Positions 55,322 to 64,000 are shown, counted from the stretch's first letter. The stretch: 64,000 bases of DNA from CG2-30-36-16 sp964372115 (GCA_964372115.1 CAYJPN010000010.1:62001-126000); one strand, 5' to 3'. Notes: generated by a model from the sequence alone, not told the origin. Numbers and translations: made by a program.

Positions 55322-55453
55322 AAACCTACATTATTTTAACATGAACTAATTTAGCTTTTTTGAATTGTATTATCAAAGATGATCATTAGTACCGTATCAC
55401 TTTTTACAATAAAAATTGTTAATCAATTTGCATATCATCAGCATTTAATAAAC

Positions 55454-55523
55454 TTGTTAAATTGTTAAATAGTTTTATTGTTTTTTCGAAGAAAATCATC
55501 CCAACTATTTAACAATTCAACAA
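55454..55523. repeat. AT-rich inverted repeat between recN and the Nudix gene
   Basis: 21-base arms at 55454-55474 and 55503-55523 pair with one mismatch (loop 28 bases). The core TTGTTAAATAGTT-type arms resemble the hairpin repeats elsewhere in this window. It may end the Nudix transcript. Confidence 0.65.
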
Positions 55524-55553
55524 TATTTATTTTGAATATTTATGATAATAAAA

Positions 55554-56084
55554 CTATTTAAGTTTACTCATCGCCATATGGAAAGCACAAATAGATTTTG
55601 CATCGTATAACTCGCCGCCGGCAATTAAGTCCTCAACTTCTTTAAAAGTGTATTCAAAAACTTCCATTGTTTGTTCACCTTCTTCGCGATTATGCTTGCC
55701 GGAAGTTAAGCCTGTTGCAATGTATAGATGAAGAATTTCCGTACAGAAGCCCGGTGTTGTGGCAATTGCTCCGAGTTTTTTTACACTTTCAGCTTTATAA
55801 CCTGTTTCTTCTTCCAACTCTCGCACAGCGCAGATGTAAGGGTCTTCTCCTTTATCAAGTTTACCAGCAGGCATCTCAAACATATATTTAAGAAACGGAT
55901 AACGAAATTGTTTTACAAGTACAATCTTACCATCATCTGTAACCGGAACAACAACCGAACCGCCCGAATGAATTGCAACCTCTCTAATTCCTTTATTCCC
56001 GCTGTCGTAAATTATTTCATCTACCTGAAGATCAAAGACTTTTCCCCTGAATAGTATTTCGCTTTTATTTAAAGTATAATTCAT
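55554..56084 (-). CDS. Nudix hydrolase, ADP-ribose pyrophosphatase-like
   Basis: A 176-residue enzyme with an exact Nudix box 'GKLDKGEDPYICAVRELEEETGY' (shown here in two parts: 'GKLDKGE', 'RELEEETGY'; about residues 75-97). The surrounding 'FRYPFLKYMFEMPAGK' is typical of ADP-sugar pyrophosphatases. It hydrolyses ADP-ribose or related nucleoside diphosphate sugars to AMP and sugar phosphate. A terminator separates it from the ykvA-like gene. Confidence 0.92.
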   Translation of the reverse strand: MNYTLNKSEILFRGKVFDLQVDEIIYDSGNKGIREVAIHSGGSVVVPVTDDGKIVLVKQFRYPFLKYMFEMPAGKLDKGEDPYICAVRELEEETGYKAESVKKLGAIATTPGFCTEILHLYIATGLTSGKHNREEGEQTMEVFEYTFKEVEDLIAGGELYDAKSICAFHMAMSKLK

Positions 56085-56103
56085 CGTTAACCTTCAAAAA
56101 AAA

Positions 56104-56127
56104 TGAGACAGGGAAAAACCTGTCTCA
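56104..56127. terminator. Terminator between ykvA-like and Nudix genes
   Basis: TGAGACAGG (56104-56112) / CCTGTCTCA (56119-56127), with a T-run on the minus strand; it ends the ykvA-like transcript. Confidence 0.8.
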
Positions 56128-56148
56128 ACAAAAAAATTGAAATAAATA

Positions 56149-56532
56149 TTATCCCCTATAGTTCGAGTCATAATAAGGAATAAGCTCGCTTCCGAGATAT
56201 TTTAACAACGCGGTAATAACGCCCAGATCGTCAAGGTAGCCAATCAAGGGAGCAATATCCGGTATAGAATCGATGGGGGAGATAAAGTAAACCAAGGCAG
56301 CAACGATAATTGCTTTACGATGCCATGATACATTAACATCGCGCATATAATTGAACAAAGCCATTATATCTTTGGCAAAGGAAATTTTTTTGCCGACTTT
56401 CTCTAACTTTGTCCAGAGGTTCCCCTCAACATATTCAATTTTTTGTTCAGTCTCTTTTTGCCCGCCGAAGTCGAGTTCATCGAAATTCAATTCTTCTTTT
56501 TCTAGAATTTCGTTCAGATCTTTGTTTTCCAT
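56149..56532 (-). CDS. YkvA-family (DUF1232) membrane protein
   Basis: A 127-residue protein. The DUF1232 hallmark is 'YFISPIDSIPDIAPLIGYLDDLGVI' (about 83-107; key run 'SPIDSIPD..P..GYLDD'), preceded by a helix. The first 60 residues are acidic and variable. The family is poorly understood and sits in the inner membrane. Its ATG follows the S9 peptidase stop by 3 bases, so it is the second gene of that operon. Confidence 0.88.
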   Translation of the reverse strand: MENKDLNEILEKEELNFDELDFGGQKETEQKIEYVEGNLWTKLEKVGKKISFAKDIMALFNYMRDVNVSWHRKAIIVAALVYFISPIDSIPDIAPLIGYLDDLGVITALLKYLGSELIPYYDSNYRG

Positions 56533-56535
56533 AAA

Positions 56536-58566
56536 CTACCTCTTATAATGTTTATCAAACCAATCGTAAACTGTCCGCCACCATAAACGCGAATTTTGTG
56601 GTTTGGTAACAAAATGCGTCTCGTCGGGGAAGTACAAAAATTTACTCTCTACACCTAATCTTTGAAGAGATGTAAATAGCTGAAAAGCTTGTTCTTCAGG
56701 AACTCTGAAATCGTGTGCCCCGTGAATAACAAGCATCGGTGTTTTTATATTCTGCACATATTGATGCGGCGACCACTTTTGGTGCAACGCGCGGTTTTGC
56801 CACGGCGTGCCTCCGTTTTCCCATTCCGGAAACCACAACTCTTCGGTTGTGCCGTACATACTTTCAAGATTAAAAACACCATCATGACAAACGAGCGCAT
56901 TAAACCTATCGGTTTGTGTTGCAAGCCAGTTTATCATGTAGCCGCCGTACGAAGCGCCCGCAGCAAATGTATTATTTTTATCGATAAAATCGAAATTTGC
57001 AACTGCATAATCGTATGCTTTCATCAAATCTTCGTAAGGTTTCCCGCCCCAGTCACCCGATATTTCATCTGTGAACTGCTGACCGTAACCGACGCTTCCA
57101 CGGGGGTTGGGTGCAACCACAACATAACCCGGCGCCGCAAACATCTGTAAATTCCAGCGGTAATGAAAATCATCCATCCAGTGCCCCTGCGGTCCACCAT
57201 GAATTAAGAACATCATCGGATATTTTTTATTCGGATCGAAAAACGGAGGTTTAACAATTATGGACTGCACTTTTGCGCCGCCGGCGCCCTCGCTCCAGAA
57301 AGTCTCTATCGGATTCGTATCCAACCGGGCAAGACGCTTTTCATTTAGTTTTGTAATTTGAGAAAGATTTTTATTATCAAGCGAAATTTTAAAAATTTCA
57401 TGCGGCATATTTGTCCGCTGCTGCTTGAAGTAAAGCTCATTGCCATCGGGAGACAAAGCAATTGAACTGTTTCCGTGTTCTTCAACCAATGTTAAAACTT
57501 TACCTGTTTCAATATCAATTTTAAAAATTGATTCGTAAACGGTATTTGAACTTACAAAGTAGATATTTTTAGCATCTTTACTCCAGATAAATTCACCAAC
57601 CGACAAGTTGAAGTCTTTTGTAATATTATTTAGTGATCCGTCTGTTCTATTATATAAGAAGATGTTTTGTTTATCCGCCTCAAAGCCTGCGCGCTCCATC
57701 GAAACAAACGCAATATATTTCCCATCCGGCGAATAGACAGGCTGATTATCATTTCCTTCGCTCTTAGAAATTTTTGAGTATGCTGTCGGCAATCCTTTTT
57801 TTACATCCTCAAGGTTGATGATAAAAATATCGTTATTTGTGCTCGTCGCCAAAAAATCAGATTCATTCATCGTAAATACAACTTCTTTTCCATCCGGTGA
57901 AAAGTTGTAATCATTACTACTGCCGAGGGCAATCGGCGGCACATCATATTTACTCATTAAAGTCAGATCAGTAAATTCACCGCTTTTTACATCAAGAAGA
58001 AAAAGATGACTGCGTTTATCGCCCCGCCATTCATCCCAGTGACGGTACATTAATTCGGTAAAAATGCTTGCCTTTACTTTGCTGTTTTCTTTTTGTTCAT
58101 CACGGGTTTTATTACATTCTTCTGAAACACAATCGGGATATACGCTGGAGACAAACAAAATTTTTGTGCCGTCAGAGGAGAACTCAAAACCGGATGCGCT
58201 TGAGTATATATCGGTTAATTGTTTATCACCGGAACCGTCAAGATCACAAGACCAAATTTGTCCGCCGAGAGAATAAGCAATTGTTTCTCCGTCGGGCGAA
58301 AATTTTGGTGACGACTCGCTCTTTTCACTTTCTTTTAGCGGGCGGAGATTACTACCATCGGAATTTATAAGATAGATATCCGAGTTGCCTTTATTTAAAT
58401 CCATACTGTAATTGGTAACCGAAAACGCAATTGTACTGCCGTCAGGGCTAATATCGAACGTTCCGATTCTTTGCATACCCCAAAGGTCATCATAATTTAT
58501 CGCACGTTTTTCCTGGGCAAAAACGAGAAGCGGAATTAAAAAAACAATTGCAAATATTTTTTTCAT
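56536..58566 (-). CDS. S9-family prolyl oligopeptidase-like peptidase
   Basis: A 676-residue secreted peptidase. Signal peptide about 1-18 ('LVFAQ'). Residues about 20-400 form a propeller with repeated 'SPDGKYIAFVS' and 'SPDGETIAYS' strands. The alpha/beta-hydrolase domain (about 410-676) has the triad Ser in 'GASYGGYM' (about 535), Asp in 'HGAHDFRVP' (about 615) and His in 'DETHFV' (about 651). It cuts short peptides, likely in the periplasm. The start at 58566 is supported by GGAGGA at 58571-58576; the frame also opens at 58578. Confidence 0.95.
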   Translation of the reverse strand: MKKIFAIVFLIPLLVFAQEKRAINYDDLWGMQRIGTFDISPDGSTIAFSVTNYSMDLNKGNSDIYLINSDGSNLRPLKESEKSESSPKFSPDGETIAYSLGGQIWSCDLDGSGDKQLTDIYSSASGFEFSSDGTKILFVSSVYPDCVSEECNKTRDEQKENSKVKASIFTELMYRHWDEWRGDKRSHLFLLDVKSGEFTDLTLMSKYDVPPIALGSSNDYNFSPDGKEVVFTMNESDFLATSTNNDIFIINLEDVKKGLPTAYSKISKSEGNDNQPVYSPDGKYIAFVSMERAGFEADKQNIFLYNRTDGSLNNITKDFNLSVGEFIWSKDAKNIYFVSSNTVYESIFKIDIETGKVLTLVEEHGNSSIALSPDGNELYFKQQRTNMPHEIFKISLDNKNLSQITKLNEKRLARLDTNPIETFWSEGAGGAKVQSIIVKPPFFDPNKKYPMMFLIHGGPQGHWMDDFHYRWNLQMFAAPGYVVVAPNPRGSVGYGQQFTDEISGDWGGKPYEDLMKAYDYAVANFDFIDKNNTFAAGASYGGYMINWLATQTDRFNALVCHDGVFNLESMYGTTEELWFPEWENGGTPWQNRALHQKWSPHQYVQNIKTPMLVIHGAHDFRVPEEQAFQLFTSLQRLGVESKFLYFPDETHFVTKPQNSRLWWRTVYDWFDKHYKR

Positions 58567-58570
58567 TTTG

Positions 58571-58576
58571 TCCTCC
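58571..58576 (-). promoter_or_regulatory. Ribosome binding site GGAGGA for the S9 peptidase
   Basis: Strong Shine-Dalgarno 4 bases before the ATG at 58566, which sets that start over the ATG at 58578. Confidence 0.75.
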
Positions 58577-58818
58577 ATCTTCTATAAGATTTTCGAAGTG
58601 AAAAATAACGGTTGCAGTTTAGAGACGCAAGAAAAACCGTACTATTGTTCTTCATTATAATAAGCTTTGTTAAATAATAACATATTTATCATCGTTTTTA
58701 TTTTGGATGAAAAAATTCACCGATATTTATCCGGTATTCACCGATTTCTTATTTTACCACCTGTTCCGGTTTATTAGGTTAGCATTAGAAATTTAACACT
58801 TATTTAAAGGAGTAAATT

Positions 58819-59520
58819 ATGGCGCGCGCAGACGGCAGTCAAAACAGATACTTTTTCGGCACACTGCTAATTATTGTCGGAATTATATTTTTATTAAATA
58901 CACTCAATGTGTTTTCGGTTCATGTATTTTCATTCCCTTTTATTTTATTTGTAATTGGGCTGATAATGCTTGTTAACGGCAGAAATAGAACACTGGGAAT
59001 TATTTTTATGGCATTCGGTGGATTTTTCCTTATTGATGATTTTTTCCCGGGCGTACATATAAACGGCAGTTTAGTTTTTCCAGCAGCAATTATAGCTCTT
59101 GGTATTTACATTATTTTCAAACATCGTAATGAAACAACTACCGAAGAAAGAGTTTTAAGCGGTTACAGCAGCGATGATTATTTTGACGACACAAGTATTT
59201 TTGGCGGCAGCAACAGAATTGTAAACTCTAAGAATTTTAAAGGCGGAAATATTACCTCTATATTCGGCGGTTCGGAAATAGATTTAACCCATGCAGAAAT
59301 AGCAGACGGAACAGCGATAATTGATGTACTTGCAATGTTCGGCGGAACAACGATAATTGTTCCGCGCGACTGGAACATACAAATAAGCGTTACCCCCATA
59401 TTCGGAGGTTTCGGAAATAAAGTACGCCGCGAACCGGGCGCATCAATTGATTTATCAAAAACACTTGTTATTAAAGGTACCGCAATATTCGGCGGCGGCG
59501 AAGTAAAGTCAATTTTTTAA
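58819..59520 (+). CDS. LiaF-like membrane protein
   Basis: A 233-residue protein. Four short helices (residues about 10-28, 33-50, 55-74, 79-95) form a LiaI-LiaF-like membrane part. The cytoplasmic C-terminal half repeats glycine-rich beta turns ('SIFGGSNRIVNSKNFKGG', 'SIFGGSEIDL', 'AMFGGTTIIVP', 'PIFGGFGNKV', 'AIFGGGEVKSIF'), the LiaF C-terminal beta-helix pattern. In Firmicutes LiaF inhibits the LiaS kinase. Here a LytS/LytTR pair follows 11 bases later, so this protein likely tunes that sensor. RBS 'AAGGAG' precedes the ATG. Confidence 0.85.
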   Translation: MARADGSQNRYFFGTLLIIVGIIFLLNTLNVFSVHVFSFPFILFVIGLIMLVNGRNRTLGIIFMAFGGFFLIDDFFPGVHINGSLVFPAAIIALGIYIIFKHRNETTTEERVLSGYSSDDYFDDTSIFGGSNRIVNSKNFKGGNITSIFGGSEIDLTHAEIADGTAIIDVLAMFGGTTIIVPRDWNIQISVTPIFGGFGNKVRREPGASIDLSKTLVIKGTAIFGGGEVKSIF

Positions 59521-59531
59521 CTGGTTTATAA

Positions 59532-60581
59532 ATGTATTCTAACCCCATACTAAAAAACAGTAAAAGTATAAGTTTATATATATTTTTTTCATTGGTTATT
59601 ACATCTATCTATGTTTTTTTTCTTCAATTTTCTTCGGGCATCCGTTTTAGTGCGGCTCTCTTAGATGGACTTGTATATAATTATTTGCTTTTTGGTATGG
59701 GGCTCGGGTTTTGGTATCCCGCACGGTTTATTTCTATTGAAGATAATTCTCTTACTAAAATAATTATTGCTCATGTAATAGGCGCTTTACTTACCACGGC
59801 AATTTGGATAAGTTTAGGACATTTTTCCTTAACATTAGTACTTTCTTATTTCCATCTTGAAAATTTCGAAACTACTGATATGCTTGCGTGGAGGTCGTTA
59901 ATTGGAGCGATGTTCTATTTTTTAATAGTGTCGTTTTATTATATGACAATTTATTACACCGGTTTTCGCGAGAGGGAAGTAAAAGAAACGATACTAAAAA
60001 ATTTAGTATCGCAAGCCGAGCTAAAATCACTAAAGTTTCAAATTAATCCTCATTTTATTTTTAACAGCCTAAATTCAATGAGCGCATTAACATCTATAGA
60101 CCCTGAACGCGCGCGAAGCATGATATTAAAGCTCGCCGATTTTTTACGCTACACGCTGGCAAACAACGATAAACAAAAAACGAAACTGCGCGAAGAACTT
60201 ACCAACATAAAACTATACCTCGAAATTGAAAAAATTAGATTTGAGGACAAGTTTGAGTTTAAAGAAGAACTGAATGATGTTTGTCTCGATTTTCCTGTTC
60301 CTAATATGATTTTACAGCCATTATTTGAAAACGCGATAAAGCACGCAGTGTATGAAGCTATAGAGCCGGTAACGCTTATTCTAAAATGTTCACCCGAAAA
60401 TGAATTTTTGAAAATAACGCTCGAAAACAATTTTGAAGAATCAGGATTAAAGAAAAAGGGCGCCGGCATAGGCTTAAAGAATATAGGTGACCGGCTTGCC
60501 CTAATTTACGGAAGAGCAAATCTTATGAAAATTGAAACAGTGAATAATGTTTTCCGGGTTATTCTTTTTATTCCGCGATAA
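59532..60581 (+). CDS. LytS-type sensor histidine kinase
   Basis: A 349-residue kinase with about four helices (residues 13-32, 45-62, 77-97, 125-145). The His_kinase domain has 'LKFQINPHFIFNSLNSM' (His174) and an ATPase with 'NMILQPLFENAIKHAV' and 'GAGIGLKNIGDRL'. This domain type pairs with LytTR regulators. It begins 11 bases after the LiaF-like gene, so they form one operon. Confidence 0.93.
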   Translation: MYSNPILKNSKSISLYIFFSLVITSIYVFFLQFSSGIRFSAALLDGLVYNYLLFGMGLGFWYPARFISIEDNSLTKIIIAHVIGALLTTAIWISLGHFSLTLVLSYFHLENFETTDMLAWRSLIGAMFYFLIVSFYYMTIYYTGFREREVKETILKNLVSQAELKSLKFQINPHFIFNSLNSMSALTSIDPERARSMILKLADFLRYTLANNDKQKTKLREELTNIKLYLEIEKIRFEDKFEFKEELNDVCLDFPVPNMILQPLFENAIKHAVYEAIEPVTLILKCSPENEFLKITLENNFEESGLKKKGAGIGLKNIGDRLALIYGRANLMKIETVNNVFRVILFIPR

Positions 60582-60692
60582 AATGTTTTTGGCGCCAATC
60601 TCAATTCTTCAAATAAAAAAATAATTAACTATGCGAGAAAAATAATTATTGTGATTATATTAGCGGTAATATAAAATAGTATTCATTACTCT

Positions 60693-61445
60693 ATGCCTGA
60701 CAATATTAGCACAATTATAATTGACGATGAAAAACTCGGACGGGAGATAGTAAAAAGTTTTTTGAGTAGTTACCCGGCTATAAATATAGCTGCCGAGTGT
60801 TCTAATGGTTTTGAGGGACTAAAAAAAATAAACGAATTTAAACCCGACTTAATCTTTCTCGATATTCAAATGCCCAAAATTACGGGTTTTGAAATGCTCG
60901 AACTTATTGATGAACCCCCTGTAATTATTTTTACTACCGCGTACGACCAGTTTGCGTTAAAAGCTTTTGAAGTTAATGCTGCCGATTATCTCCTCAAACC
61001 TTTTTCAAAAGACAGGTTTGATGAAGCCTTAAAAAAAGCGCTAATACACCTTAAAGATAAATCGACACGATCATCTTTAATAAAAAACTTAATTGCCGAA
61101 AAAGAAAAACAAAGCGAATATCTTGAGCGTATAGTTATTAAAGACGGCTCAAAAATATTTATAATACCGGTTGATGCAGTTAGTTATATCGAAGCCCAGG
61201 ATGACTATGTTAAAATATACTCCAGTGAGGGAAATCATTTAAAACAAAAAACCATGAAGTATTTCGAAAATCATTTAAACCCGGATGAGTTTATAAGAAT
61301 TCATCGTTCATACATTGCCGCTGTAGGAAGCATAAAAAATTTGGAATTATTTGAAAAAGAAACGTATCGTGTTACATTAAAAAACAAAACACAACTCCCG
61401 GTAAGTAAAAGCGGTTACGACAAACTAAAAGAAATATTGCATTAA
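60693..61445 (+). CDS. LytTR-family response regulator
   Basis: A 250-residue regulator. The receiver domain (1-125) has 'IDDEKLGR', phosphoacceptor Asp57 in 'LIFLDIQMP' and Lys in 'DYLLKPF'. The LytTR DNA-binding domain (about 145-248) has 'VSYIEAQDDYVKIYSSEG' and 'FIRIHRSYIAAV'. It binds direct repeats upstream of its targets. A separate RBS and 111-base gap suggest a promoter or processing site between it and the kinase gene. Confidence 0.94.
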   Translation: MPDNISTIIIDDEKLGREIVKSFLSSYPAINIAAECSNGFEGLKKINEFKPDLIFLDIQMPKITGFEMLELIDEPPVIIFTTAYDQFALKAFEVNAADYLLKPFSKDRFDEALKKALIHLKDKSTRSSLIKNLIAEKEKQSEYLERIVIKDGSKIFIIPVDAVSYIEAQDDYVKIYSSEGNHLKQKTMKYFENHLNPDEFIRIHRSYIAAVGSIKNLELFEKETYRVTLKNKTQLPVSKSGYDKLKEILH

Positions 61446-61607
61446 GATTGGTAATTAGAATTTTTGAAAACAAACAACCTGATTTTCCGCAAAAAATTAT
61501 CTGCAAAACAGAAGATGAAAATTTAGCAGCATGAGTTGAAGGGGAACGGGTGAAAAATTAAAGGCAATGAACTTTTTTTATATAAAGTTCTAATAAAAAA
61601 TATAAAT

Positions 61608-61640
61608 AAAGCCTTCACGTTTTTTATGAAGGCTTTTTGA
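61608..61640. terminator. Bidirectional terminator after the LytTR regulator
   Basis: AAAGCCTTCA (61608-61617) / TGAAGGCTTT (61627-61636) with T-run on the right; it also serves the convergent cytochrome gene. Confidence 0.88.
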
Positions 61641-61642
61641 AT

Positions 61643-63133
61643 TTATTTTTCAGAATGACAAACATAACATGGTGTGGTTTTCCAACTGTCTCCAATATCA
61701 ATCGGATGTTTGTATTCAATTCCTTTTAGCGAAAACTCAATACTTTTATCCGAAAATTCCTGCGCAATTAAAGTATGGCAAACATTACAATCATGCGAAA
61801 TCACTTTCCCTTCCTTGCTAACGTGTTTACCGTCATGGCATCTGAAACAACCGGGCGCATACATATGACCAATCTGGTTAGGGAAGGCGCGCCAGTTTGC
61901 ATTCATGTAAGGAAAATAATTCCGTTTATATATTTTTTGAACAGTTTTTATAGCCTGCTGTATACTCCTCTTTTTTGTTTTTTCAACTTCAGGATAGTTT
62001 GCTTCGTAAAAATTATTAATAAAAAAGTTGATGCTATCTAACGCAATTTCTTTTGTAGTATAATTTTTTTCAAGAGCGTTAACGGCTGTACTCTTTATAT
62101 AAGGCAGTTGAGGATCAATTTCGTTAATTGACATAAAATTATTTACGGAAGTTGCTGGGTTATGATAGATGTGAGAAGGACGGTTGTGGCAGTCTATACA
62201 ATCCATCTTTCTTTTAATACCTTCTGCTATCATCTTATCGGTAACTTTAGTATCGGTTGTACGGTACTCTGTTACTTTCCCATCACGGCTTACAGCGCGT
62301 ACAAACGGAATCACCATTCTCGATTTATCAAGGCTTGTGTAGGTAATTTCGTTATTTATATTCATATGCCAGTGTATACCGGTTGTAACGCCGGTTTCAT
62401 CGTGTCCGCCGCCAATTTTCATTACTAATGTCATCGACCAGGGAGTGTTTGCTTCGTTTGATGCGTAATAGTAATTAGTTATTTTTTTCTCACCGTAAAA
62501 ATGTTTTGGCCAATGGCATTGCTCGCAAGTTCCTTGTGCAGGGCGTAAGTTTTCTACCGGAGTAGGAATAGGACGTGAAAACTTGTTGAATATTACCGAA
62601 TAAACCTGATAAGCTCCGGAAATTTTTGCGCGTACAAACCAGTCAGCTCCGGGACCAATATGACATTTTACGCATCCTACTTTAGCGTGCGGAGAAGTTT
62701 GATATGCCGTGTACTCCGGTTCCATAACCTTATGGCATATAGTACCGCAAAATTCATCAGAATCTGTATACTCGTAAGCTTTAAAACTTCCAAAGGCAGA
62801 AAAAACTAAAAGCAGAATTGTACCGACTGTAATAATTGCTGCTGAAAAACGGTGCGAAGGAATATTTAAATCAATAACCGGAAAATGTCTTGCTTCTCTA
62901 CCGGAAGCTAGAAGTCGTCTTTCTTTTAAGATGCCCCAGGCGCCCAACGCAATACCAAACAATAAAAATGCAGGGAGTACAACAAATGCAATTATTCCCA
63001 TGTATGGTTTAGGGTTGCTGTCGAAGGCTTCTAATACTATTAAAAAAATAATTAACCCAAAACTAATAGCCGCTATTGCAGCGCCGGCGAGAGTAATCGG
63101 GTTGTAAAAAGAATCCGGGTATTTCCGTTTCAT
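61643..63133 (-). CDS. Heptaheme NapC/NirT-like cytochrome c
   Basis: A 496-residue membrane-anchored multiheme cytochrome. Three N-terminal helices (about 13-35, 42-65, 92-115) lead to seven CxxCH sites: 'CGTICH' (a CxxxCH form), 'CVKCH', 'CEQCH', 'CIDCH', 'CFRCH', 'CNVCH' and 'CYVCH'. The first part matches the NapC/NirT quinol dehydrogenase family, which takes electrons from quinol. The extra C-terminal hemes pass electrons outward, to a periplasmic reductase or beyond. It pairs with the cytochrome b gene 24 bases upstream. The final acceptor cannot be named from this window. Confidence 0.9.
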   Translation of the reverse strand: MKRKYPDSFYNPITLAGAAIAAISFGLIIFLIVLEAFDSNPKPYMGIIAFVVLPAFLLFGIALGAWGILKERRLLASGREARHFPVIDLNIPSHRFSAAIITVGTILLLVFSAFGSFKAYEYTDSDEFCGTICHKVMEPEYTAYQTSPHAKVGCVKCHIGPGADWFVRAKISGAYQVYSVIFNKFSRPIPTPVENLRPAQGTCEQCHWPKHFYGEKKITNYYYASNEANTPWSMTLVMKIGGGHDETGVTTGIHWHMNINNEITYTSLDKSRMVIPFVRAVSRDGKVTEYRTTDTKVTDKMIAEGIKRKMDCIDCHNRPSHIYHNPATSVNNFMSINEIDPQLPYIKSTAVNALEKNYTTKEIALDSINFFINNFYEANYPEVEKTKKRSIQQAIKTVQKIYKRNYFPYMNANWRAFPNQIGHMYAPGCFRCHDGKHVSKEGKVISHDCNVCHTLIAQEFSDKSIEFSLKGIEYKHPIDIGDSWKTTPCYVCHSEK

Positions 63134-63157
63134 GTTTATCCTAAAATTAAAAAAGAC

Positions 63158-64000
63158 TTACCTATAAGAGAAAATCATCGCGTAAATTATCCAAATAACT
63201 ATAAAGAATCCCAGAGACAGAGCGGTCCAGCCGAAAACCTTAATCCCCCTAATTACTATCGGTTGATAAGCCTCAACAAGATAGTTTTCCAATTCGCCAT
63301 TTTCAACTAATTTTTTATATTCTTCCGGTCTGTCGAGTTTAAATTCCTCTAAGGGCATTCGTCCGGTAAATATAACAATATCCATCGGAAATTTTTCGGG
63401 ACGAAGATGTGTATTAAAAAAGTGAATTGTAAAAATAAAACCTGTCGCAAGTAACGCTTCATCGCTGTGGATGATGGTTGCAACATTAATTGCCCAACCC
63501 GGTATAAAGCGTGTAAAAAATTCCGGAAACCAGAGAGTTAAGCCTGTCGAACCGATAACAAATATTCCCCAAAAAACTGCGAAGTAATCAAACTTTTCCC
63601 AGTAAGTCCAGTGTCCGTAATCAGGGCGCTCCCCCTTGCCGAGAAACCATTTCATCGAACCTATAAAATCTTCAAGGTCTTTCTTATTAAAAAGAAGAGA
63701 ATCTTTTCCGAAAATCAAATTTTTCCAGGTGCCAGCTTCTTTTCTTTTAATTCTTGTAAGGTCAATAATATGTGTAATAAAAACGGAAAGCATAACAAAC
63801 GCGGCAAAACGGTGAATTGAACCCGCCGCTTCGAAACCTCCGAAAAAATGAGAAAGCGTTACCGCCCAGCTTGTGTATGAAAATTTGAGCGACATACCTG
63901 TTAAGGATAAACTAATGAAACTAATAATCATTAAAATATGAAGCCCTCTGTTGAGGCGTGAGAACCGTAATACTTGTTCTTCGACTTTAATCTTTGTTTC
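63158..64000 (-). CDS. Cytochrome b-type subunit (FdhI/HyaC-like), 5' end outside window
   Basis: At least 281 residues; the frame is still open at base 64000, so the start lies outside. About four or five helices are visible, with paired His residues in 'RLNRGLHILMII', 'SIHRFAAFVMLSVFITHII' and 'IHSDEALLATGFIFTIHFFNTH', as in cytochrome b561-like subunits of formate dehydrogenase or hydrogenase. It would take electrons to or from quinol and hand them to the heptaheme partner. An ATG at 63931 exists but the frame upstream ('VLRFSRLNRGLH') looks family-like, so it is internal. Confidence 0.83.
   Translation of the reverse strand, partial: ETKIKVEEQVLRFSRLNRGLHILMIISFISLSLTGMSLKFSYTSWAVTLSHFFGGFEAAGSIHRFAAFVMLSVFITHIIDLTRIKRKEAGTWKNLIFGKDSLLFNKKDLEDFIGSMKWFLGKGERPDYGHWTYWEKFDYFAVFWGIFVIGSTGLTLWFPEFFTRFIPGWAINVATIIHSDEALLATGFIFTIHFFNTHLRPEKFPMDIVIFTGRMPLEEFKLDRPEEYKKLVENGELENYLVEAYQPIVIRGIKVFGWTALSLGFFIVIWIIYAMIFSYR

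Noticed and set aside
1..64000. CRISPR array
   Set aside because: No set of regularly spaced 25-40 base repeats with unique spacers was found. The repeats seen are palindromic units or one long direct repeat.
1..64000. tRNA or rRNA genes
   Set aside because: No cloverleaf with a TTCGA-type T-arm and CCA end was noticed by eye; a dedicated search was not possible here.

Overview
The window is AT-rich bacterial DNA that looks like a chromosome segment from the Ignavibacteria / Bacteroidota-Chlorobiota lineage (Melioribacter- or Ignavibacterium-like). The main reason is that eleven proteins end in a type IX secretion (T9SS) C-terminal sorting domain, most with the 'NYPNPFNP(S/T)T' signature typical of that group. 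The placement is inferred from gene content; no rRNA or tRNA gene was seen.

Layout. 1-10.6 kb: T9SS cargo (a GLUG-repeat protein cut by the left edge, a tandem pair of propeller proteins, a BNR-repeat protein and a secreted NagZ-like GH3 enzyme), with a YefM/YoeB toxin-antitoxin pair between them. 10.6-12.4 kb: an MsbA-like ABC exporter on the minus strand. 12.8-21.5 kb: a full cbb3 oxidase locus in order ccoI, ccoS (58-codon scale, 56 aa), a fused ccoNO, ccoQ, a monoheme ccoP, then ccoG, ccoH and a DsbD/TauE-like membrane protein. A T9SS-tagged cupredoxin follows. 22.5-31.5 kb: another T9SS protein, HU, an outer-membrane receptor-like protein, a cobalamin-type radical SAM enzyme, a histidine kinase/response regulator pair, and a T9SS protein with carbohydrate-binding-like domains. 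31.5-40 kb: a minus-strand block with a PorV/PorQ-family protein, a large secreted protein, a TonB-dependent receptor and a secreted WD40-like protein, probably one surface system. 40.3-49.7 kb: a GHL10-type glycoside hydrolase, a repeat-rich accessory stretch with two orphan genes, and an M14 carboxypeptidase. 49.8-58.6 kb: housekeeping genes (DAACS symporter, hemW, an outer-membrane protein, recN, a Nudix hydrolase, a YkvA protein, an S9 peptidase). 58.8-61.4 kb: a LiaF-like protein with a LytS/LytTR two-component pair. 61.6-64 kb: a heptaheme NapC/NirT-like cytochrome and a cytochrome b that runs off the right edge.

Physiology. The cbb3 locus implies microaerobic respiration with its own copper and assembly factors. 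The cytochrome b / heptaheme pair suggests a second quinol-linked electron route. The T9SS proteins, PorV and receptors point to surface attachment and polymer (glycan, peptide) breakdown.

Most notable observation. In four of the T9SS sorting domains, all on the plus strand, the same beta-strand loop carries an extra 8-10 residues encoded by a palindromic DNA element. Two unrelated-looking element families are present with two copies each (positions 1753, 8801, 10350 and 43213). This resembles the in-frame palindromic elements known from Rickettsia, but here they hit one fixed site of a secretion signal. Other structure includes 266-bp direct repeats of about 99% identity that flank an orphan lipoprotein gene (45.0 and 46.6 kb), several REP-like nested hairpins, and a TCAGNNN heptamer run inside a T9SS gene.
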